Below, piece by piece: positions 38,868 through 43,510 of a stretch of DNA of 43,510 nucleotides. Each line of letters starts with the position of its first letter. Position 1 is the first letter of the stretch. The position numbers were made by a program, and so were the translations under genes. The DNA comes from a virus, in the IMG/VR virus record IMGVR_UViG_3300046557_000335, positions 1 through 43,510 of that record. One strand, written 5' to 3'. The notes under the pieces were generated by a model that searched no databases, was not told the origin of the DNA, and worked only from the letters and a program-made list of their open reading frames with translations.

Positions 38868-39557
38868 TTACCTACTCCTTGCCGCCTTGACGGCGTTGAT
38901 GAAGTTGCTGAGCGCTGTCACCGCTTGGTTGACGGCTTCCTGTAGTTGCGATTGAGTCTGCGCGCTCTCTGTCGCGCGATACGCGTTTGCCAGGTCGCGC
39001 AACCCTGGCGAGTGAGATACCGGATCGCCGACGACGAACGGCTTCACAGCTGCGTCGGCCTTCTTCAGCGCGTCTCGTACCTCGGCGGGCGTGCCGGGAT
39101 TCTGTGCGAGATCTGCGGCCTCCTTCACCACGATCGAGTAGTGCTCCGCGATGACGTACGCTTCATCCGGCAACGTCTTCGCCGCCTTGTAAGCTGCCTG
39201 CGTGCCGACGCACGCTGTCAGGCTGAGGCCAGTGATGCCGAGCACGAAGAGCAAGGCGAGCCGAGCGAATCCCTGTTGTTTGTCGCCGGCTTGTCTCTTC
39301 GCCAAGTCCTGGTTTGCTTCCACGGCGGCGTTGGTGAGTGGCGGACTCGCGCGCGTGGCTCGAGCGTGGCCCGCATATACAAGACTCGCTAGAGTGAAGA
39401 GGGTCATGAATGCGTCGATCAACTTCGCGCCGTCCTGATTGAAAAGTTTTTCGTCCACGTGGAACAGTAGAGAAGCGGCAACGCCGAGGAACGCGACGAG
39501 TGCTACTAGCAAGCCGCGCATAGTGTGCGACTCGAGCAGACCTATTTTTTCGAGCAT
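38868..39557 (-). CDS. Holin-like domain fused to a lipoprotein (spanin-like) domain
   Basis: A 229-residue protein. Residues 1 to about 75 look like a holin: spans MRGLLVALVAFLGVAASLLF and LIDAFMTLFTLASLVYAGHA. Residues about 100-115 form a second export signal, LALLFVLGITGLSLTAC, whose LTAC is a lipobox with Cys as lipid site; a periplasmic helical part follows (DEAYVIAEHYSIVVKEAADLAQNPGTP). An in-frame TTG about ten codons before the lipoprotein signal could give a separate outer-membrane product. It directly follows the endolysin gene. Confidence 0.72.
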   Translation of the reverse strand: MLEKIGLLESHTMRGLLVALVAFLGVAASLLFHVDEKLFNQDGAKLIDAFMTLFTLASLVYAGHARATRASPPLTNAAVEANQDLAKRQAGDKQQGFARLALLFVLGITGLSLTACVGTQAAYKAAKTLPDEAYVIAEHYSIVVKEAADLAQNPGTPAEVRDALKKADAAVKPFVVGDPVSHSPGLRDLANAYRATESAQTQSQLQEAVNQAVTALSNFINAVKAARSR

Positions 39558-39561
39558 GGGG

Positions 39562-40137
39562 TCAATCTCCTGACTGATTGGAAAACGCCGCCGTTTGGCG
39601 GATGAACTCAGCTAGGCGCCGCGCCCAGCCGTGTGCATTCTCTGCTTGCAAGCGAAAGCCGGCCGCCTGCGCCGCCTCTCGCACATGATCGTGCGTGATG
39701 ATCTCGCCGTAGAACTCGCATCTGCGGGCGAGAAAGTCGGCGTAGATTTTCCTGGAGGGCTGCGCGTTGATTGCTGCGATGAGCGCCGGCGCGCCGAGCT
39801 TCGGATCGACTTGCACTAAAGTTGCCAGCCACGCCTGAGCGCGGCCTGGTCCATGCTGCACGCCGGAGTCGATGACGAGCTCGCGCAATATGTCGTCGTC
39901 AATGAGCGAGAAACCGGGCTCGCGAACGAAGAGAAGCGCGTAGACCTGTCGCGCTGTATCTTCGGTGAGAGCTGCCACGTCTTCAACCGTGGCCGGACGT
40001 TTAAGAAAGCTCGAGAGTGTCCGGATGGTCACGCCGAATTTGGTCGGGCCGCCGATATCGGCCGGGTGGTTGCTGAAGACCGAACCCTCGCGTTCGATTA
40101 AGTTGTCGATCACCTGCGACGCGGTTAAATCTGCCAT
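39562..40137 (-). CDS. Endolysin, GH108 muramidase with C-terminal PG-binding-3 domain
   Basis: A 191-residue lysis enzyme. The N-terminus fits GH108: LIEREGSVFSNHPADIGGPTKFGVTI, with the catalytic Glu in EREG (E15 or E17). The C-terminal part IYADFLARRCEFYGEIITHD with AENAHGWARRLAEFI fits the PG_binding_3 domain usually paired with GH108. There is no signal peptide, so release depends on the holin-like partner downstream. AAGGGGA precedes the ATG. First gene of the leftward lysis unit. Confidence 0.92.
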   Translation of the reverse strand: MADLTASQVIDNLIEREGSVFSNHPADIGGPTKFGVTIRTLSSFLKRPATVEDVAALTEDTARQVYALLFVREPGFSLIDDDILRELVIDSGVQHGPGRAQAWLATLVQVDPKLGAPALIAAINAQPSRKIYADFLARRCEFYGEIITHDHVREAAQAAGFRLQAENAHGWARRLAEFIRQTAAFSNQSGD

Positions 40138-40159
40138 GCGTTGTCCCCTTGTGGTGTGC

Positions 40160-40187
40160 TATATCTTGCGCGGCGTGCAGTAAATCG
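40160..40187. promoter_or_regulatory. Repeated promoter/operator element, copy f (divergent, lysis)
   Basis: Contains TTGCGCGGCGTGCAGTAAAT rightward; leftward it reads ACTGCACGCCGCGCAAGATATAG. It lies between the leftward endolysin (start 40137) and the rightward gene at 40223, and matches the consensus in both directions, so it may drive both. Confidence 0.55.
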
Positions 40188-40222
40188 CACGGCGTCGGCA
40201 AGATAACACGAGGCACCTCAAG

Positions 40223-41149
40223 ATGGCTGAAGCTCCCGCACCTGCGCGCAACAACGCGGAGGACTCACTCTCAATTTCGCGCGACTCACTCGGTCACGAC
40301 ATTCTGGCCGCACTCGTCAACGAGTTGAGGACTCTCCCGGACCACTTCTCGAGATTGAACGAGGAGAACCAACAGAAGTGTATCGAACGATTAAAGGACA
40401 AAATTCGCGGCGGCATTGACAAGGCCATACGAATCATCGTGCACGGCGAGCTCGCCGCGGTGCCGGCCAAGCTCGAGCACGTCAACTGGAAGGATGGGCT
40501 GACGTGTGGTCTCAAGATTCAACGCGACGCGATGTATCGACACGCACTCTCAGACGCTCAGGGCACAACAGTGCTGCTCGTAGTGACGGACGCCACGCGA
40601 TGGGTAGCGCGCATGGACGAAGTCAAGGCGAAGAGCGATCAGATTGATCTATTCGACGGCACGTACGACGGTAAGCGTGATCAGCCGGGATATCGCCGCG
40701 ACACAGAAGACCGTATTACGCCTGGTACCAGCTGGGACGATCTGAAGAAGTCGCTGAACACGCCCAAGCCTGGCGCCGCTGAGACGAAACCGCCGGAAGG
40801 TGAATCGAAATCGACCGAAGGTGATACGCCGCCTGCATCGAGCGAGACGACGGCGTCGGATTCAGGTCCTGACACTCAGGAACCCCCGCTGCTTTTTGGT
40901 AGTGCGTCGCGTGAGATCGACGATCGCGCCGAGGTGACATTCATCCAAGAGAAGCTCGCCCAGGCAGGTGCGCCGATGTCGCGTGGCGCATTGCTGGCGC
41001 TGACAAAAGAGCAACTGGACTGCACGCGCATTTGGGCTGTCGCATACGTTCGACCAGGCTGTACGATTGCGCGTCCGCTATGGGTTCCGATTCCAACACC
41101 GCCAGATGCATCGGCGGGAACTTCCAACGATGAAGGAGACAAGCAATGA
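40223..41149 (+). CDS. Conserved phage protein of unknown function
   Basis: A 308-residue protein. Residues 1 to about 130 form a helical/strand domain (LGHDILAALVNELRTLPDHF, IDKAIRIIVHGELAAVPAKLEHVNWKDGLTCGLKIQRDA) resembling proteins of several proteobacterial siphoviruses with no assigned role. A disordered Pro/Glu/Thr/Ser-rich linker (about 165-220) and a second small domain follow. It opens the last rightward block and couples to the secreted protein downstream. Confidence 0.7.
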   Translation: MAEAPAPARNNAEDSLSISRDSLGHDILAALVNELRTLPDHFSRLNEENQQKCIERLKDKIRGGIDKAIRIIVHGELAAVPAKLEHVNWKDGLTCGLKIQRDAMYRHALSDAQGTTVLLVVTDATRWVARMDEVKAKSDQIDLFDGTYDGKRDQPGYRRDTEDRITPGTSWDDLKKSLNTPKPGAAETKPPEGESKSTEGDTPPASSETTASDSGPDTQEPPLLFGSASREIDDRAEVTFIQEKLAQAGAPMSRGALLALTKEQLDCTRIWAVAYVRPGCTIARPLWVPIPTPPDASAGTSNDEGDKQ

Positions 41150-41787
41150 AGAGACTGCACGTTCTACGACTAGTCGGAGTGGCGGCGACGCTTATTTGCT
41201 CGGCTGCATTCATGTGTTCGTCTGCGATAGCAGCGCAAAACACAGGTAGCCTAACGCTTGCAACGAAAGTTAACGGCGATGGCACATTGACGCCGACCCT
41301 AACGTGGGAAACGACGCCGGCGGCGCCTTCGTGCCAGGGATCAGGCAACGCTTCATGGAGCGGTGCAAAGGCAGGCGCTGGTACTGTGACGCTAGCAGCT
41401 GTGCCCGCGAATCAACCGCAGGCGTATGCGTTGGTGTGCAGCTGGCCAGGCGACACGCAGGCGATGCTGACGTGGACCGCTCCCACGGAGAACACTGACG
41501 GATCCGCGCTCACCAATCTTGCCGGCTTTCGCGTGAAGTATGGAACCGCACAGGCCGCGCTAGACAAGATGGTCGACGTCGCCGGCGCGGGCGTCACCAA
41601 ATATACGGTCACCGGCTTGAACACCAGCGGCACGTATTTCTTCGGAGTCATGGCCTACACAGATCAGGGCGCCGAGTCCGCGCTTTCAAATTTGGTGAGC
41701 AAGGCGATCAACGCGCAGGCGTTGCAATGGTCACAGCAGACCGGCTTCAAGGTGCCGAAGGCGCCGGCGACGAGCGACCCGCAGTAA
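41146..41787 (+). CDS. Secreted fibronectin type III domain protein
   Basis: A 213-residue protein with a signal peptide (MKRLHVLRLVGVAATLICSAAF, likely cleavage after AIA) and a C-terminal fibronectin-III-like domain: LTWTAPTENTDGSALTNLAGFRVKYGT, then YTVTGLNTSGTYFFGVMAYTDQGAESALSN. The region between has two cysteines that could form a disulfide. Export to the periplasm or beyond is unusual for a phage protein made late. It may alter the host envelope or mediate binding there. Confidence 0.8.
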   Translation: MKRLHVLRLVGVAATLICSAAFMCSSAIAAQNTGSLTLATKVNGDGTLTPTLTWETTPAAPSCQGSGNASWSGAKAGAGTVTLAAVPANQPQAYALVCSWPGDTQAMLTWTAPTENTDGSALTNLAGFRVKYGTAQAALDKMVDVAGAGVTKYTVTGLNTSGTYFFGVMAYTDQGAESALSNLVSKAINAQALQWSQQTGFKVPKAPATSDPQ

Positions 41788-41828
41788 CATGCCGAGGACG
41801 CGCACATAGGAAAAACGGGGTGTACAGC

Positions 41829-42173
41829 ATGTCGCCGCAGATCATCACTATGGTGCTCATCGCTCTCTTCTCTCTGGTGTTCATTCCGGGCACTGTCGCA
41901 GTGACCAAGCAATTCCTAATCGCTCGCCGCGAGGCGAAGCGCGCCGCGATCGAATCGCTCGTCGACACCAAACTCTCGAACTATGTGAGCGCCAAGCAGC
42001 ACGAGGAGAAGTTCACGCAGGTTCGCGACTATCTGGACACCATTAGAAGCGAAGCCTACAGACGCGAAGGCGCGTTGATGGCAGCAATCAAGTCGAGCGC
42101 TGAACAAGTCTCGCGCGTCGAAGATAGGCTGACGTCTAGACTCGACGCGCTAATTGGATCGAAGGCGGGATGA
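41829..42173 (+). CDS. Membrane-anchored coiled-coil protein (spanin- or holin-like candidate)
   Basis: A 114-residue protein from ATG 41829 (GTG 41820 possible). N-terminal span IITMVLIALFSLVFIPGTVAV (about 5-25), then a long charged helix (ARREAKRAAIESLVDTKLSNYV, VRDYLDTIRSEAYRREGALMAAIKSSAEQVSRVEDRLTSRLDAL). A single span plus coiled coil is the layout of inner-membrane spanins, but it lies on the opposite strand from the lysis unit, so the role is open. Confidence 0.65.
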   Translation: MSPQIITMVLIALFSLVFIPGTVAVTKQFLIARREAKRAAIESLVDTKLSNYVSAKQHEEKFTQVRDYLDTIRSEAYRREGALMAAIKSSAEQVSRVEDRLTSRLDALIGSKAG

Positions 42174-42427
42174 TGATAACGGCGAACCAATATCGGGCGA
42201 TGCGGTTGCTGTCTGTGCCGACGAGCTCGGCCTTCATGGACCGAAATTCTATGTTTGCCAAAGAGGAACCGCAGGTCGATCACGTCGACGTATCGTTCGC
42301 CGATTCAAATGCGGCGAGTTTGTGCGTTGACGAATTCTCGAAGCTCAGCAACGCCGAGCAAGACGAGATTCGAAACGCTGGCGTGTCTGTCACCGCGCCG
42401 ACGCTATCGGATTTCCAGTGCTTGTAA
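42170..42427 (+). CDS. Small acidic protein
   Basis: An 85-residue protein, ATGA-coupled upstream and overlapping the RuvC-like gene by ten bases. Contains QVDHVDVSFADSNAASLCVDEFSKLSNAEQDEIRNAGVSVTAPTL. Acidic and probably partly helical; no family recognised. Confidence 0.58.
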   Translation: MMITANQYRAMRLLSVPTSSAFMDRNSMFAKEEPQVDHVDVSFADSNAASLCVDEFSKLSNAEQDEIRNAGVSVTAPTLSDFQCL

Positions 42428-42978
42428 TAGGCATCGATCCAGGCGTGACGACCGGCTTGTCTGTGTGGAACGCACAGTCGCGCGCGCTCATTGTCGTCAC
42501 GTCTTACGGTATCGTTCGAGCGATGCGCGAGGTGCAAGCGTTGCTTCCGCAGACCCCGCTGGTGATCTTCGAGGATGCGCGCAAGCGGACGTGGTTCGGC
42601 AATCGCGACGAAAATCAGCAAAAATATGGATCCGGTGTACGTGAGGGCGCGGGCTCAGTGAAGCGCGACTCATCGATATGGGAAGAGTTCCTCACGGACT
42701 GCGGTGTGCCGTTCAAGTCGAAGACGCCAGGCACTAAGCGTAATGCTCCTTACTTTGAGCGGCTGACCGGATGGCAAGGTCAGACGAACCAACACGCACG
42801 CGACGCCGCGTTGATTGTCTATGGCCTGAACATGCCGATGTGCAGCGGGATAGTATCCGCCTGGGTGAGTGATGCGGAGAGACGATGCGGGCCGAAGACA
42901 GGCAGATCCTCAAGGAGTCGTCCGACCGCTGCTACGACACAGCCGTCGCCCTCTTCGACTCTGAACGGCGGATCGTAG
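42418..42978 (+). CDS. RuvC-like Holliday junction resolvase/nuclease
   Basis: A 186-residue protein from GTG 42418. RNase H-fold marks: IGIDPGVTTGLSVW (Asp 7), VIFEDAR with the second acidic residue, GAGSVKRDSSIWEEFL, and QHARDAALIVYG with the last catalytic acid. Phage RuvC-like enzymes resolve branched DNA before packaging, which agrees with its place just ahead of the HNH and terminase genes. The last 40 residues overlap the next gene and are low complexity. Confidence 0.82.
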   Translation: MLVIGIDPGVTTGLSVWNAQSRALIVVTSYGIVRAMREVQALLPQTPLVIFEDARKRTWFGNRDENQQKYGSGVREGAGSVKRDSSIWEEFLTDCGVPFKSKTPGTKRNAPYFERLTGWQGQTNQHARDAALIVYGLNMPMCSGIVSAWVSDAERRCGPKTGRSSRSRPTAATTQPSPSSTLNGGS

Positions 42979-43088
42979 ATATGATGCTGCGCGCGCGCGT
43001 GAGATTGCTGGAGCATGAGTTGAAGGAAGTCGGCGAAGACTTGCGACGCCATGCCAATCAGGCCGAAAGCTCATCGCCCCGCGGGTAG
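42885..43088 (+). CDS. Small helical protein between RuvC-like and HNH genes
   Basis: A 67-residue helical, charged protein (DRCYDTAVALFDSERRIVDMMLRARVRLLEHELKEVGEDLRRHA) from ATG 42885, overlapping the RuvC-like gene by 94 bases and the HNH gene by 38. The helix pattern is much more regular than the RuvC-like tail in the other frame, so it is probably the selected product here. Function unknown. Confidence 0.55.
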   Translation: MRAEDRQILKESSDRCYDTAVALFDSERRIVDMMLRARVRLLEHELKEVGEDLRRHANQAESSSPRG

Positions 43089-43407
43089 CACGCTCGCACG
43101 TGCACAGCGCGCGAGACAGTACGCGCATGAGACGCGCCGAAGATCGCACCAGACTCTGTACGATTGGCAGTGGCGACACTACTCACGCAGGCGACTGATA
43201 GATCATCCCTTCTGCGCGGAGTGCGCGGCACGTGGCGTCATGCGTCGCGCTCGAGTCACTGACCACATACGCGACCATGATGGCGACGCCGAGCTCTTCC
43301 GTGATCCGTTGAACCATCAAAGTCTGTGCAAGACATGCCACGATAAGAAGACGCGGCGCGAACATCGGGGTGCAGATGCTGGCCAAGTACCTGCGCGCCG
43401 TGCATGA
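43051..43407 (+). CDS. HNH endonuclease, packaging type (HK97 gp74-like)
   Basis: A 118-residue HNH nuclease of the kind found beside cos sites, where it works with the terminase in genome cutting. It shows LYDWQWRHYSRRRLIDHPFCAEC with the first zinc pair (C55, C58), VTDHIRDHDGD with the DH pair at 71-72, LFRDPLNHQSLCKTCHDKKT with Asn and the second zinc pair. It lies at the right end of the window and faces the terminase genes at the left end, as in linear maps of cos phages. Confidence 0.9.
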   Translation: MPIRPKAHRPAGSTLARAQRARQYAHETRRRSHQTLYDWQWRHYSRRRLIDHPFCAECAARGVMRRARVTDHIRDHDGDAELFRDPLNHQSLCKTCHDKKTRREHRGADAGQVPARRA

Positions 43408-43410
43408 TTG
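43384..43410 (+). promoter_or_regulatory. Repeated promoter/operator element, copy g (late entry)
   Basis: CAAGTACCTGCGCGCCGTGC then ATGATT, read rightward, overlapping the end of the HNH gene. It agrees closely with copy b and would drive the end-spanning ORF and the packaging/structural genes. Confidence 0.5.
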
Positions 43411-43443
43411 CGAACGGTCGACAGCGCACAGCATGAGGAACAC

Positions 43444-43510
43444 ATGGCCACCAAGCCCAGGGGGGCCGCCAGGGGGCGGTCCAAAAGTCAGAAGAAAATC
43501 GCCCCGCGAG
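43444..43510 (+). CDS. N-terminal part of an end-spanning ORF (partial)
   Basis: The ATG at 43444 begins a Lys/Arg-rich frame (MATKPRGAARGRSKSQKKIA and on) that is still open at the right edge. If the ends join directly it continues to a stop at 81-83 as a 49-residue basic protein, or by a -1 slip at A_AAA_AAG (5-11) enters the frame ending at 349. Missing cos overhang bases could equally restore one continuous frame. Start placement before the terminase genes suggests a DNA-binding packaging protein. Confidence 0.45.
   Translation, partial: MATKPRGAARGRSKSQKKIAPR

Noticed and set aside
40240-40260. An extra CACCTGCGCGCAAC copy of the repeated element
   Set aside because: It lies inside the coding start of the gene at 40223 and lacks the second half of the palindrome, so chance is likely.
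1-43510. CRISPR arrays, insertion sequences, tRNA genes and attachment sites
   Set aside because: I looked for repeated spacer units, transposase motifs, tRNA arms and integrase-linked repeats and found none that hold up by eye.

Overview
This window reads as an essentially complete genome of a tailed double-stranded DNA phage with a long non-contractile tail (siphovirus type) and an HK97-fold capsid. It has a P27-type small terminase, HK97-type portal, protease and capsid, a tape measure with a frameshifted tail chaperone, and a GTA-like baseplate set (DUF2460, DUF2163, NlpC/P60, large hub). No sheath gene is visible. The packaging HNH nuclease lies at the right end and the terminase at the left end, as in cos phages such as HK97, so the window edges probably sit at or near the packaging site. 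I see no integrase. Base composition is GC-rich (about 60 percent by eye). The phage carries a type IV pilin whose sequence style suits a gammaproteobacterial host, perhaps Xanthomonadales or Nevskiales; this host guess is an inference.

Layout. 0-7.4 kb, rightward: an end-spanning small ORF, a ParB-domain DNA methyltransferase, both terminase subunits, portal, prohead protease and major capsid protein, closed by an intrinsic terminator. 7.5-14.5 kb, rightward: an unusual island of glycosyltransferase-like and methyltransferase genes inserted between the capsid gene and the head-tail connectors. 14.5-27.0 kb, rightward: connectors, tail tube, chaperones, tape measure, baseplate and two tandem DUF2793 fibre-like proteins. 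27.0-28.35 kb, leftward: a four-gene unit led by a type IV pilin and ending in its own terminator. 28.35-29.2 kb: mostly non-coding, with a possible structured RNA and terminator. 29.2-29.75 kb: two small rightward genes. 29.74-33.74 kb: leftward small early genes plus an XRE regulator. 33.86-38.5 kb: rightward small early genes, including a nuclease-like protein. 38.6-40.14 kb, leftward: lysis (GH108 endolysin and a holin-like/lipoprotein fusion). 40.2 kb to the end, rightward: a secreted fibronectin-III protein, a membrane/coiled-coil protein, a RuvC-like nuclease and the HNH nuclease, leading into the packaging genes.

How it fits together. Seven copies of a palindromic element (core TGCGYG-n-CRCGCA, usually preceded by AAACC) sit at starts of transcription units, including the pilin unit, the regulator region, the lysis divergence and the entry to the late genes. 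This suggests one regulator governs many promoters. Three candidate -1 ribosomal frameshift sites are visible: the expected one in the tail chaperone, one that would fuse the protein downstream of the capsid gene to a DUF115-like domain lacking any normal start codon, and one spanning the genome ends. I found no recognisable polymerase, primase or helicase, so replication probably relies on the host or on unrecognised small proteins.
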